A DNA stretch of 8,097 bases from Chlorobiaceae bacterium (GCA_013336025.1 JAAXUM010000062.1:1-8097), one strand, 5' to 3'. Counted from the first letter of the stretch, positions 1 to 7,052 are shown. Notes: a model not told the origin generated them from the letters alone. Translations and numbers: made by a program.

Positions 1-797
1 GCTTTGAATGGCTGGAGTTCATAGGCATCAAGGTGGGCACGGTCGGCATTCAGTACAGGCAGTGAAAGGTGGCTGTCAACGGTGACGTCACCATGACCCG
101 GAAAGTGCTTTGCCGTTGCGGCAATGCCGTTTGTTTGCAAACCTTCGATGACAGCGTTTGACATGGCAATGGCCAGCGAGGGATTATCGCTGAAAGAACG
201 GGTATTGATGATGGGGTTGTCCGGATTGCTGTTCAGGTCAACGGTTGGCGCATAGTTCTGGTGTAATCCCACTGTCCTGGCCTCTTTGGCGATGGCTTTT
301 GCCATTTCAAAGGCAAGTTTTGTGTCTTTTGTGGCGGCAAGCGCCATATTAGGGGGGAATTCTGTAGCTCCACTGAGCCTCATGGCAAGGCCTCTTTCCA
401 TATCAGCGCTCATGAGCAGTGGTCGCGGGGCCAGTGACTGGAATTGGTTAGCCAGCAGAGCCGCGCTGAACGCGTCGCCTTTCATAAACATTATGCCTCC
501 GACTTTGCCCTCCTGTATCAGTCTGCCGAGCAGCTGAGTTGTTTTGTCAGCACTGCTTCCGGTTCGTGCTTCGGTTTGGGCGATAATCATCTGACCGATT
601 TTTTCCGAAAGGGTCATTTGCTTCAGTGTTTTTTCTATTTTCGAGTCGCTGATGGAAAAAACAGACTGTGCCTGCCATTTGTTGAATGATGGTTTTGATT
701 TCGATTTTGACTTTCCAAAGGCATCAGCGGAAACAGATCCTGCGATGATAAGGAAGATGCTGGCGACAATAATGGTGTGAAGTGGTGTTCTGTTCAT
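1..797 (-). CDS. Glycoside hydrolase family 3 protein, beta-N-acetylhexosaminidase (NagZ-like), exported; C-terminal part beyond the window
   Basis: Reading the minus strand from an ATG at 797 gives 265 uninterrupted codons that run off the left edge. Residues 1-24 look like a Sec signal peptide: a basic start (MNRTPLH), a hydrophobic stretch from about residue 8 to 20, and a VSA-DA cleavage site. A Lys/Ser-rich linker follows, then the GH3 TIM-barrel domain from about residue 50 (MTLSEKIGQM at 61-70, SADMERG at 130-136, NTRSFSDNP at 198-206). The family hallmark KHFPGHGD is at 230-237, where His235 matches the acid/base His of NagZ-type enzymes. The nucleophile Asp region lies beyond the edge. 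Known for the family: removal of N-acetylglucosamine from peptidoglycan fragments or other glycans. The signal peptide places this one in the periplasm or outside the cell, unlike cytoplasmic E. coli NagZ. Whether another domain follows cannot be seen. No clear Shine-Dalgarno sequence precedes the start. Confidence 0.88.
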   Translation of the reverse strand, partial: MNRTPLHTIIVASIFLIIAGSVSADAFGKSKSKSKPSFNKWQAQSVFSISDSKIEKTLKQMTLSEKIGQMIIAQTEARTGSSADKTTQLLGRLIQEGKVGGIMFMKGDAFSAALLANQFQSLAPRPLLMSADMERGLAMRLSGATEFPPNMALAATKDTKLAFEMAKAIAKEARTVGLHQNYAPTVDLNSNPDNPIINTRSFSDNPSLAIAMSNAVIEGLQTNGIAATAKHFPGHGDVTVDSHLSLPVLNADRAHLDAYELQPFK

Positions 798-934
798 TCT
801 GCGGTTTGCTTTTTGACTCTTTTGATCGCAAGACAGGGCTGTTCCCCGTAGCTGTTTTCTTCAAGGATACAAAAAAAAGAGATGAATCTGTACAATGCCT
901 GTTTAACCGAAAGGGGGGTGCTTTTGTTATCGAA
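798..934. other. Intergenic gap between the deaminase gene and the GH3 gene
   Basis: This 137-base gap holds no gene that I can support. Read on the minus strand it contains a run of eight T (871-878 on the plus strand as A) shortly after the deaminase stop, but no convincing GC stem precedes it, so I do not call a terminator. A poor promoter match exists (TTGTAC at 890-895 with a TTGTAT-like -10 at 17 bases). It is too weak to list separately, but the gap is long enough to carry the promoter of the GH3 gene. Confidence 0.4.
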
Positions 935-1528
935 TCACGCTCTCTTTCCGGCATTGTAGATCAATCCACCCGATGCGACATAGTTGTCAAGTACGGCGTC
1001 TGCCTCCTTGGAGCAGACATTGCCGGTAACCTCAATACCTCGTTGCTCTAATGCACGTATCCACAGATGCGGTTTTGGCCCTTCGTCGAATCCTGCTGCT
1101 TCTGCAGTTTTACCAGATGCTCCAAAGACAAGTTTTTTTACTCCCGACCAGATGAGAGCTCCAAAACACATCGCACAGGGTTCGCATGAACTGACCAGTT
1201 CATGACAGGGGAGGGCGCTCCCTCCGAGGTCGTAGGTAGAGAGTTTCTGTTGAGCGAGGAAGAGAGCAACCATTTCAGCGTGTGCGTGGGAGCAGGAGTT
1301 TTTTACAACAACATTAACTCCTGCGGCAACAAGTTTGCCCGAATGGCTTTCGAAAACAGCAGCTCCGAAGGGCCCTCCTGTTTTTCCAATAGTGTTCAGT
1401 CGGGCAAGTTCAATGGTGAAACGCATTCTTTCTTCAGTGGAAATGAAGGTTTGCGGTACGCATTCGATAAATTCCCTGATTTTTTGAGGGAGAATAATGT
1501 CGGGAAGAGATGTGTGCATCAATGTCAT
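935..1528 (-). CDS. Cytidine/deoxycytidylate deaminase-superfamily protein, guanine deaminase (GuaD)-like
   Basis: The 197-residue protein carries the zinc-dependent deaminase core. HAE at 83-85 supplies a zinc ligand (His83) and the catalytic proton shuttle Glu85. PCAMC at 117-121 supplies ligands Cys118 and Cys121. GGPFGAAVF at 51-59 and AAGFDEG at 144-150 resemble bacterial GuaD (guanine to xanthine plus ammonia) more than the tRNA-editing enzyme TadA. Substrate specificity cannot be settled by motif, so nucleoside or other base deamination remains possible. It is expected to be cytoplasmic. At 197 residues it is longer than B. subtilis GuaD (about 156) by an N-terminal extension of roughly 30 residues. 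Starting at Met35 would give 163, but the whole extension is open and Met1 lies 25 bases after the HNH gene stop, fitting an operon. Met4 is another possible start. The bases before Met1 are pyrimidine-rich (TTCTCTCC) with no Shine-Dalgarno sequence. Confidence 0.85.
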   Translation of the reverse strand: MTLMHTSLPDIILPQKIREFIECVPQTFISTEERMRFTIELARLNTIGKTGGPFGAAVFESHSGKLVAAGVNVVVKNSCSHAHAEMVALFLAQQKLSTYDLGGSALPCHELVSSCEPCAMCFGALIWSGVKKLVFGASGKTAEAAGFDEGPKPHLWIRALEQRGIEVTGNVCSKEADAVLDNYVASGGLIYNAGKRA

Positions 1529-1553
1529 GGAGAGAAAGCAGGAGAGAAGTGAT

Positions 1554-2066
1554 TCAACTCATGAAAAGGTAGGGTTTCCACTCATCATAGACTGTTGCTA
1601 TCCATTGCTGCAGGAACAGGAGATGGTTTGGACGGGTTGGCTGTTTTTTCGTCTGCATCCCTGCATCGGCAAGGGTTCGGTCTCCTTTTTTTGTGTTGCA
1701 TGCAGGACAGGCGGTAATAAGGTTTTCCCAGGAATCTTCACCGCCTTTCGATCGCGGCAGGATGTGATCTATTGTCATGGGCTGGTCTGTCCGCCCGCAG
1801 TACTGGCATTGAAAATTGTCTCTCCGAAGAATGTTTTTCCGGTTCAGCATGATTTTTTTGAAGGGTACACGGACAAAAAATGTGAGCCGTACAATCGTCG
1901 GCAGGGGAAAGCTGCTGGAAACCGTGCAGATGACTTTTTCGGGATGATTGGCTACCGACACGGCTTTTCCGCAGAAAAGCATCAGGATTGCTTTCTGTGC
2001 GTCACATATGCTTAAGGGCGCATAGCTGCTGTTCAGTACGAGAACTTTTGAACGTGTCAACGGCAT
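1554..2066 (-). CDS. HNH endonuclease family protein
   Basis: A 170-residue protein of the small bacterial HNH family. The N-terminal segment ([19 protein letters not shown], 6-24) is the typical opening of this family, in which short chromosomal proteins begin K-V-L-V-L-N. The HNH (beta-beta-alpha metal) domain occupies about 78-130: CxxC at Cys87 and Cys90, the DH pair at Asp100-His101 inside [12 protein letters not shown], Asn115 in WENL, and a second CxxC at Cys120 and Cys123. The two CxxC pairs would bind a structural zinc and Asp/His/Asn form the nuclease site, so all key residues are present. Family members are often chromosomal housekeeping genes of unknown role rather than homing or restriction nucleases, and nothing nearby (integrase, methylase, intron) suggests mobility. 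A sigma70-like promoter lies directly upstream and the deaminase gene follows after 25 bases. Substrate and biological role are unknown. Confidence 0.87.
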   Translation of the reverse strand: MPLTRSKVLVLNSSYAPLSICDAQKAILMLFCGKAVSVANHPEKVICTVSSSFPLPTIVRLTFFVRVPFKKIMLNRKNILRRDNFQCQYCGRTDQPMTIDHILPRSKGGEDSWENLITACPACNTKKGDRTLADAGMQTKKQPTRPNHLLFLQQWIATVYDEWKPYLFMS

Positions 2067-2077
2067 ATCCAGAGTGT

Positions 2078-2107
2078 TTTATACAGTATAACAGTATTTG
2101 CTGACAA
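2078..2107 (-). promoter_or_regulatory. Sigma70-like promoter of the HNH endonuclease gene, leaving almost no 5' leader
   Basis: On the minus strand TTGTCA (2102-2107) and TATAAA (2078-2083) each match the consensus at five of six positions and are separated by 18 bases. A start point about seven bases beyond the -10 box would fall near 2071, only about five bases before the ATG at 2066. The transcript would then be nearly leaderless, with no room for a Shine-Dalgarno sequence. The 112-base gap after gcvPB makes a promoter here reasonable. It is prediction only. Confidence 0.5.
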
Positions 2108-2133
2108 CTTGGATGCATTGTGGTAAACAGTAT
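2083..2133. repeat. Three copies of the heptamer ACAGTAT at the HNH gene promoter
   Basis: Exact ACAGTAT copies stand at 2083-2089, 2091-2097 and 2127-2133 on the plus strand, with start spacings of 8 and 36 bases. The first begins on the last base of the -10 box and runs into the spacer, and the second lies within the -10/-35 spacer. The third lies about 20 bases upstream of the -35 box. The placement would suit an operator, but short repeats in AT-rich DNA also arise by chance. Confidence 0.4.
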
Positions 2134-2178
2134 GTTAATTCCGGGTACTTCTTGTAATAAAGTTTTAACGATAACGGG

Positions 2179-3639
2179 TCAGAGGGAACAGCATATATTC
2201 AACTGCCGTGATGCCTGGGCCTCATCAAGTCGTCTGACCGGTGTTGTTTCAGGAGCTGATTGAACCAGCGAAGGGTTATTTTTCGCTTCATCAGCGATCG
2301 CGATCATTGCTTCAGCAAAACGCTCAAGCGTCTCTTTGGTTTCTGTCTCTGTTGGTTCGATCATCAGTGCCTCGCTGACAATAAGCGGGAAGTAAATGGT
2401 CGGGGCATGAAAACCATAGTCGAGAAGACGTTTGGCCATATCAAGAGTTTTGACTCCATTGGCTTTTTTCTGCCGGTCTCCAGATAGACAGAATTCATGC
2501 ATCACAGGTTTGGGATACGGAAGGTCGTAGTGCTCAAGAAGCAGGCTGAGCAGATAATTAGCATTGATGATGGCGTTTTCCGAAACCCTGCGAAGACCGT
2601 CGGGGCCAAGCATGCGGATATAGGTATATGCTCTGACGAGAACAGCAAAGTTACCATAGAAGGAGATCATCCTGCCAATACTTTCGGGGCGATCATAATT
2701 GAGTCGGTATTTCTTGCCTGTTGCGGTTTCCTGTTTTTCTATGAGCGGTAACGGGAGTTAATCGGCAAGCCTTGCACTGACCCCTATTGGTCCGCTTCCT
2801 GGCCCGCCTCCTCCGTGAGGAGCTGAAAATGTTTTATGCAGGTTGTAGTGAACAACATCAAAACCCATATCGCCGGGGCGTGTTATGCCAAGAAGTGCAT
2901 TCATATTGGCGCCATCCATATAGAGCAGGCTGCCGTTCTCATGAACCATCTGCTCGATGGCAAGAATATCCTTCTCAAACAGACCGATGGTATTTGGATT
3001 GGTGAGCATGAGTGCTGCAACGTCGCTTTGCAGCTTGGCCCTGAGATCTTCAAGATCTGTTCGTCCATCGGCATTGCTCCGGACGGAGATGATTTCGTAT
3101 CCGGCGATTGCAGCCGAAGCCGGGTTTGTTCCGTGTGCTGAATCGACAACAAGCAGTTTGTTGCGCTCTTTTCCCTGAGCTTCATGGTATTTTTTTATGA
3201 GCAGAATTCCGGTCAGTTCACCGTGAGCGCCTGCTGCAGGCTGAAGGCTTACAGCAGCCATTCCGGCAATTTCGCTGAGCATGGCGCTGAGTTCATACAT
3301 CAACTGCAATGCGCCCTGCGTGGTTTCAGATGGCTGAAGTGGATGGAGTGTGCTGAAGCCGGGAAGATCACAGGTGTAGTCATTTATCTTGGGGTTGTAT
3401 TTCATGGTACAGCTTCCCAGGGGGTACATGTTTTTATCCACATGGTAGTTCATATTGGACAGCCGGATAAAATGTCGTACAACTTCACTTTCAGGAACTT
3501 CCGGGAGTTCTGCCGGAGTGGCTCTGAGGAACTTTGATGGAATAATGTCGGCGACAGATGTTTCAGGAAGATCATTTTTGGAAAGGCTGTACCCTTTTCG
3601 TCCGTTTCTGGATAGATCAAAAATCAGTTTTTCTCTCAT
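2179..3639 (-). pseudogene. gcvPB: Glycine dehydrogenase (decarboxylating) subunit 2, P-protein beta subunit, interrupted by an in-frame TAA at 2758-2760
   Basis: GcvPB pairs with GcvPA to form the PLP-dependent P-protein, which decarboxylates glycine and passes the aminomethyl group to lipoyl-GcvH. Codons 1-293 (from ATG 3639) include [13 protein letters not shown] (72-84), [10 protein letters not shown] (167-176), DGANMNA (242-248) and [16 protein letters not shown] (266-281), where Lys269 is the PLP Schiff-base lysine. Codon 294 is TAA. The same frame then continues for 192 codons (LPLPLIEKQ..., [19 protein letters not shown], then to TGA at 2179) with the normal C-terminal domain. Total 486 codons, the usual full length, with no indel. 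Family members have an aromatic residue in this LPxP region as I recall, and a Tyr codon becomes TAA by one base change. If the stop is real, the 293-residue product keeps the lysine but loses the C-terminal domain and should be inactive. An ATG at 2670 could start only a non-catalytic fragment. Sequencing error is a real alternative. gcvPA is not in the window. Confidence 0.85.
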
Positions 3640-3698
3640 GGTATAAAATGGTCATGAAGTGGAGGGGTGTGATTGAGCCTTTCTTGATTTGTTCTCAT
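3636..3698 (-). other. Possible 20-codon upstream ORF overlapping the gcvPB start (ATGA)
   Basis: An ATG at 3698 opens a 20-codon frame (MRTNQERLNHTPPL...) whose TGA (3636-3638) overlaps the gcvPB ATG (3637-3639) in an ATGA arrangement, the classic geometry of translational coupling. The gcvPB start itself has no Shine-Dalgarno sequence, which would make coupling useful. The peptide resembles nothing I know and has only a weak AGAG about ten bases before its ATG. A chance short ORF is quite possible. Confidence 0.22.
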
Positions 3699-3766
3699 TT
3701 TTTTGGATCTCTGCTGAACTTGTCGAGGGCTTTTGGTCAGGTAGAGCGGTTTATATAATGAACAGC

Positions 3767-3795
3767 AATATAGAGGACGGGAAAGAAATGCTCAA
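3767..3795 (-). promoter_or_regulatory. Possible promoter of gcvPB
   Basis: In the 212-base gap between rnc and gcvPB the minus strand has TTGAGC (3790-3795) and TATATT (3767-3772) with a 17-base spacer, matching consensus at four and five of six positions. The start point would lie near 3760, giving a leader of about 120 bases. It lies downstream of the possible terminator after rnc, as expected for a separate transcription unit. I see no glycine-riboswitch core in the leader. Confidence 0.35.
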
Positions 3796-3805
3796 GATAA
3801 TCGGG

Positions 3806-3832
3806 AAAAAAAAAGATGGCGCGCTTTTTTTT
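3806..3832 (-). terminator. Possible intrinsic terminator after rnc
   Basis: Twenty bases after the rnc stop the minus strand reads a run of eight A and G, the loop CGCGCCAT, then C and nine T. This can fold into a nine-pair stem with only one G-C pair, followed by the U-tract. The shape is terminator-like and symmetrical enough to work from either strand, but the stem is weak. It marks the likely end of the fab-rnc operon. Confidence 0.38.
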
Positions 3833-3851
3833 GTTTGTTCAGCGGGTTGGA

Positions 3852-4673
3852 TCAGGGGGTGTGAACGTTTGTCAGGATCCACTCAATGGCCTCTTTTGCT
3901 GCAAGCTGTTCTGCATCTTTTTTACGGGGGGCAGTTCCACGGCCGATCAGTCGATCATCAACAGAGACCGCTACGGTAAATGTTTTTTCATGTTCAGCCC
4001 CCTCTTCAGCAATAACGTTATAGGATGGCGGCTGAAGGTGGTGCGATTGGGTATACTCGATCAACCGGCTTTTATAATTATGCTCCCGGGCAACGATGTT
4101 CCTGAAATCCTCATGTTCCGTGATCTGTTTCATGACAAAGTCAAATGCGGCATCAAGTCCTTTGTCGAGATAGATAGCACCGATCAGTGATTCAAATGCA
4201 TCGGCGAGTGCTGATTCACTGGATCTGATCTTGTTATGGTCGGCTGATTCGCCGATAATAAGGTGATTGCCGAGCCCGATGGTCAGGGCAAAGCCTGCAA
4301 GTGATTTTCGATTAACTATTTTTGCCCTGTTGCTTGAAAGTTCTCCTTCTCTGCTGTCGGGAAAATTTCTGAAAAGATAGTCGGAAATCAGCAGACCAAG
4401 GACTGCGTCTCCAAGAAACTCAAGCCGCTGGTTTGATTGAACCGCAGGAGATGCATGTTCGTGGTCATGGACGACCGATCGATGGGTGAGGGCTGTCTGG
4501 TAGAGAAACAGGTTTCCTCCCTTGCTGCCTGCAAATGTTTCAAGAAAATCGGCAGTTGCAGGGGTAAGTGTTATAACTGAATTTTCCGGAACGATTTTTT
4601 TGGAAACGGGCTCCCCGGCATCATCAGAACGCTTGAAGGCAAACAAGGTCAGTTTTTGCCAGAATTGCTCCAT
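3852..4673 (-). CDS. rnc: Ribonuclease III
   Basis: Double-strand-specific RNA endonuclease that matures rRNA and mRNA in the cytoplasm. Taking the ATG at 4673 gives 273 residues. The catalytic domain covers about 35-190, with signature NQRLEFLGDAVL at 81-92 and metal-binding residues Glu85, Asp89, Asp158 and Glu161 at the same spacing as E. coli Glu41, Asp45, Asp114 and Glu117. The residue matching E. coli Glu38 is Gln82, a variant I believe occurs in other lineages. The double-stranded-RNA-binding domain follows from about 198 (YKSRLIEYTQ) to 268 (RKKDAEQLAAKEAI). The roughly 40-residue N-terminal extension makes it longer than E. coli Rnc (226). The start is uncertain: the frame stays open to ATGs at 4727 and 4751, both inside fabF, giving 291 or 299 residues. 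I chose 4673 because it lies 13 bases past the fabF stop. No start has a good Shine-Dalgarno sequence. Adjacency to fabF is common in bacteria. Confidence 0.93.
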   Translation of the reverse strand: MEQFWQKLTLFAFKRSDDAGEPVSKKIVPENSVITLTPATADFLETFAGSKGGNLFLYQTALTHRSVVHDHEHASPAVQSNQRLEFLGDAVLGLLISDYLFRNFPDSREGELSSNRAKIVNRKSLAGFALTIGLGNHLIIGESADHNKIRSSESALADAFESLIGAIYLDKGLDAAFDFVMKQITEHEDFRNIVAREHNYKSRLIEYTQSHHLQPPSYNVIAEEGAEHEKTFTVAVSVDDRLIGRGTAPRKKDAEQLAAKEAIEWILTNVHTP

Positions 4674-4686
4674 GGAGAAGGAGTGT

Positions 4687-5943
4687 TTATGAAAGCGATG
4701 AACCGTTTCTGAATATAAGAGACGCATTATGGCCGCCAAAACCGAATCCATTGTTCAGTGCGTATTCGATTGTTTTTGCTTTTGCTGTGTTGGGAGTTAC
4801 ATCAAGATCGATCTCCGGATCCTGATTATCACAGTTGATGGTTGGCGGTATTGTCTGGTGTTTCATGGCAAGCAGACAGGCTATGGATTCAACAACACCT
4901 GCGGCTCCAAGCAGATGTCCTGTCATGGATTTGGTGGAACTGATGCTGAGCTTCCAGGCATGATCACCGAACACCTTTTTGATAGCGGTAATTTCAGCCA
5001 TATCACCCAGAGGTGTGGCTGTGCCGTGTGTATTGATATAATCGATTTTATCGGGATTTATTCCTGCCATAGAGAGTGCAATCTTCATCGCATTGACTGC
5101 TCCCGCTCCTTCCGGATGGGGTGCTGTCAGGTGGTATGCATCTGCTGTTGCGCCAACGCCTACCAGTTCTCCGTATATGGTTGCACCGCGTGATCTTGCC
5201 GATTCGAGGCTTTCAAGTACAAGTGAGCCGGCTCCTTCACCCATGACAAATCCGTCCCTGTCACGATCATAAGGTCGTGATGCTTTTGCAGGATTTTCAT
5301 TGGCTGTTGATAGTGCGCGGGCGGCATTGAACCCTCCAACGCTCATCGGGGTTATCGGCGCTTCTGAACCACCGCAAATCATGAAGTCTGCCATTCCAAG
5401 CTGAAGAATCATCCATGCATCAATTATTGCGTGCAGGGAAGTTGCACAGGCAGAGGCCGTTGCATGATTAGGTCCCATAAGACCGTGCCGCATTGAAATC
5501 TGTCCTGCCGCAATGTCAGGGATAAGCATTGGAATAAAGAAGGGGCTGATCCGTCGAGGGCCTTTTGCAAGAAAATTTCTGAACTGCTGATCATAAACAG
5601 TCAGGCCGCCAATGCCGGAACCATGGACAACGCCAATTCTGAGCGGATCTATTTCCGTCAGATCAAGCCCTGAATCCTTCAGTGCCTGATCTGCGGCAAT
5701 AACTCCATATTGACAGTACGGGTCCATGCGATCAGCGGTTCTTTTGTCAAGATAATCAGTGACAGAAAAATCCTTGAGCTGGCACGCAAAAGTTGTTGGA
5801 AAATCAGTCGTGTCGAAATAGGTAATAGGCCCGGCACCGCTCTTGCCCTCTTTAAGTCCTTGCCAGAACTCTTCTTTGTTCAGGCCGACAGGAGAGAGTA
5901 CCCCTATTCCGGTTATGACTATTCTTTTGCGCTCTTGACCCAT
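4687..5943 (-). CDS. fabF: Beta-ketoacyl-ACP synthase II
   Basis: Elongating condensing enzyme of type II fatty acid synthesis: it joins malonyl-ACP to acyl-ACP to give beta-ketoacyl-ACP and carbon dioxide. The 418-residue length is close to typical FabF (about 413). The thiolase-fold catalytic triad is complete: Cys166 in [10 protein letters not shown], His306 in [11 protein letters not shown], and His343 in [12 protein letters not shown] with Lys338 beside it. The glycine-rich [10 protein letters not shown] at 399-408 closes the active site. The N-terminal [14 protein letters not shown] (7-20) fixes the start well. It lies 46 bases after acpP and 13 before the chosen rnc start, so it is probably co-transcribed with both. 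FabB is the main alternative, but the acpP-fabF arrangement and overall motif set favour FabF. FabF often controls the response of membrane lipids to temperature, but nothing in this sequence tests that. Confidence 0.97.
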   Translation of the reverse strand: MGQERKRIVITGIGVLSPVGLNKEEFWQGLKEGKSGAGPITYFDTTDFPTTFACQLKDFSVTDYLDKRTADRMDPYCQYGVIAADQALKDSGLDLTEIDPLRIGVVHGSGIGGLTVYDQQFRNFLAKGPRRISPFFIPMLIPDIAAGQISMRHGLMGPNHATASACATSLHAIIDAWMILQLGMADFMICGGSEAPITPMSVGGFNAARALSTANENPAKASRPYDRDRDGFVMGEGAGSLVLESLESARSRGATIYGELVGVGATADAYHLTAPHPEGAGAVNAMKIALSMAGINPDKIDYINTHGTATPLGDMAEITAIKKVFGDHAWKLSISSTKSMTGHLLGAAGVVESIACLLAMKHQTIPPTINCDNQDPEIDLDVTPNTAKAKTIEYALNNGFGFGGHNASLIFRNGSSLS

Positions 5944-5989
5944 CTGATCTGTTTTAATGGTTGCCGGGGATAATGCTTTCCGGATATAA

Positions 5990-6226
5990 TTACTTCTTTA
6001 CGATGTAATCAATAGCCTGCTGTACCGTGCTGATCTTTTCTGCGTCTTCATCTGGAATCTGTACGTCAAATTCGTTTTCAAGTTCCATGATCAGTTCAAC
6101 GGTATCGAGTGAATCTGCGCCAAGATCATCGGAAAATTTCGATTCCGGTTTAATCTGATCCTTGTTTACGCCCATTTTGCTCACAATGATATCGTATACT
6201 TTATCTTTGATCTGTGCTTCAGTCAT
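5990..6226 (-). CDS. acpP: Acyl carrier protein
   Basis: A 78-residue acidic protein that carries growing acyl chains as thioesters on a 4'-phosphopantetheine arm. The arm is attached by holo-ACP synthase to Ser39 in the DSL motif ([18 protein letters not shown], 33-50), which is fully conserved here. Length and helix layout (helix I 3-17, helix II from Ser39, helix III about 58-62, helix IV about 66-76) fit housekeeping AcpP. It sits between fabG and fabF, 88 and 46 bases away. The start is supported by the only clear Shine-Dalgarno sequence among the genes in this window, consistent with the high expression that ACP needs. Unlike the PKS-type ACPs of secondary metabolism, its neighbours are all core fatty acid genes. 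Confidence 0.98.
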   Translation of the reverse strand: MTEAQIKDKVYDIIVSKMGVNKDQIKPESKFSDDLGADSLDTVELIMELENEFDVQIPDEDAEKISTVQQAIDYIVKK

Positions 6227-6235
6227 TGTTTGTTT

Positions 6236-6239
6236 CTCC
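6236..6239 (-). promoter_or_regulatory. Shine-Dalgarno sequence of acpP (GGAG)
   Basis: GGAG ends nine bases before the acpP ATG, within the sequence CCGGAGAAAC. It stands out because the other starts in this window lack a comparable purine-rich site. Confidence 0.65.
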
Positions 6240-6285
6240 GGATGAGTTTGTTGTTAGTTAAATAAAAAAATTAAAAAAGTCCGAT

Positions 6286-6313
6286 AATATACAAAGAAAA
6301 AAGGCTTACCCAA
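6286..6313 (-). promoter_or_regulatory. Possible internal promoter upstream of acpP
   Basis: The 88-base gap between fabG and acpP is strongly AT-rich. On the minus strand TATATT (6286-6291), or the overlapping TATTAT (6284-6289), is a good -10 box. The -35 candidate TTGGGT (6308-6313) matches only three of six positions at 16 or 18 bases. An extra acpP promoter is known in other bacteria and would raise ACP over its operon partners, but here it rests on weak sequence evidence. I see no hairpin in the gap. Confidence 0.3.
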
Positions 6314-6314
6314 A

Positions 6315-7052
6315 TCACATGACCATGCCGCCACTGATGTTGATGACCACCCCGGTAATATAGGCTGACTGGTCGCTGGCAAGGAATGATACGACGTTGG
6401 CGACATCTTCAGGTTGCCCGAAACGGGCAAGTGGAATGACGTCGAGCATTTTCCGGCGAAGTTCTTCGGAAAGCGCGTCGGTCATTTTTGAGGAGATAAA
6501 GCCGGGCGCTACGGCATTGACTCGTATATTGCGCGAGGCGAGTTCCTTCGCAATGGATTTGGTGAAGGAGATAACGCCGCCTTTCGAGGCGGCATAGTTG
6601 GCCTGCCCGGCATTGCCCATGATTCCTATAACTGAAGCGATATTGACGATTGCTCCTGAACGCTGCTTCATCATCGTGCGGGATACGGCTTTTGTACAGG
6701 CAAAGGTTCCTTTGAGGTTAACGGAAAGAACAGCATCCCAATCATCCTCGCTCATTCTCATCAACAGTCCGTCGCGGGTAATGCCTGCATTGTTGACGAG
6801 GATATCAATTCTGCCGGTCTCTGTGGTGATATCATTGAATACGGCCTGGACAGACTCAGTGCTGGTAACGTCAAGCTCAAAGCATGATGCCTTTTGACCT
6901 CGCTTTTCTACCCCTTCGGCGGTTTCGAGAAGCCATTCCTTTTTGATGTCGCATAAGACCAGATCAGCACCTCTTGAGGCAAAATCAAAAGCGATAGCCT
7001 GTCCTATTCCTCTTGCGGCACCGGTTATGACGGCAATTTTTCCTTTAAGCAT
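6315..7052 (-). CDS. fabG: 3-oxoacyl-ACP reductase
   Basis: NADPH-dependent short-chain dehydrogenase that reduces beta-ketoacyl-ACP to beta-hydroxyacyl-ACP. The 245-residue length is standard for FabG. The Rossmann cofactor motif [10 protein letters not shown] is at 10-19, NNAG at 87-90, and the catalytic residues Asn112, Ser140, Tyr153 and Lys157 (YAASK at 153-157) are all present, matching E. coli Ser138/Tyr151/Lys155 with a two-residue offset. [15 protein letters not shown] (178-192) and the GGMVM tail are FabG-like and argue against a general-purpose SDR, as does the position between fabD and acpP. It starts 42 bases after fabD, with no clear Shine-Dalgarno sequence before the ATG, and no in-frame alternative gives a better N-terminus because [14 protein letters not shown] must be near the start. 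Confidence 0.97.
   Translation of the reverse strand: MLKGKIAVITGAARGIGQAIAFDFASRGADLVLCDIKKEWLLETAEGVEKRGQKASCFELDVTSTESVQAVFNDITTETGRIDILVNNAGITRDGLLMRMSEDDWDAVLSVNLKGTFACTKAVSRTMMKQRSGAIVNIASVIGIMGNAGQANYAASKGGVISFTKSIAKELASRNIRVNAVAPGFISSKMTDALSEELRRKMLDVIPLARFGQPEDVANVVSFLASDQSAYITGVVINISGGMVM

Noticed and set aside
724..954. 76-residue minus-strand ORF between the deaminase and GH3 genes
   Set aside because: It overlaps the well-supported GH3 signal-peptide coding region in another frame and has low-complexity, basic, non-family sequence.
1554..2066. HNH gene as a homing endonuclease or restriction enzyme of a mobile element
   Set aside because: No intron, intein, integrase, methyltransferase, terminal repeat or composition change is visible, and the protein has the layout of a chromosomal family.
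2078..2107. LexA/SOS box at the HNH promoter
   Set aside because: CTGT half-sites occur, but no properly spaced CTGT-N8-ACAG pair is present.
2671..2757. A frameshift as the cause of the split gcvPB
   Set aside because: The codons between the TAA and the downstream Met (29 codons) read in the same frame with family-typical residues such as [12 protein letters not shown], so the break is a stop codon and not an indel.
2758..2760. Selenocysteine or pyrrolysine recoding at the gcvPB stop
   Set aside because: Those use TGA and TAG; this codon is TAA and no special downstream element stands out.
3640..3766. Glycine riboswitch in front of gcvPB
   Set aside because: The leader of about 120 bases lacks the conserved glycine-aptamer core and has no tandem helical structure that I can recognise.
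286..5973. Numerous plus-strand ORFs of 60-172 codons, such as 1497-2015, 4729-5193 and 3184-3537
   Set aside because: All lie opposite strongly supported minus-strand genes, have Cys/His/Ser-rich sequences with no domain, and are antisense shadows.
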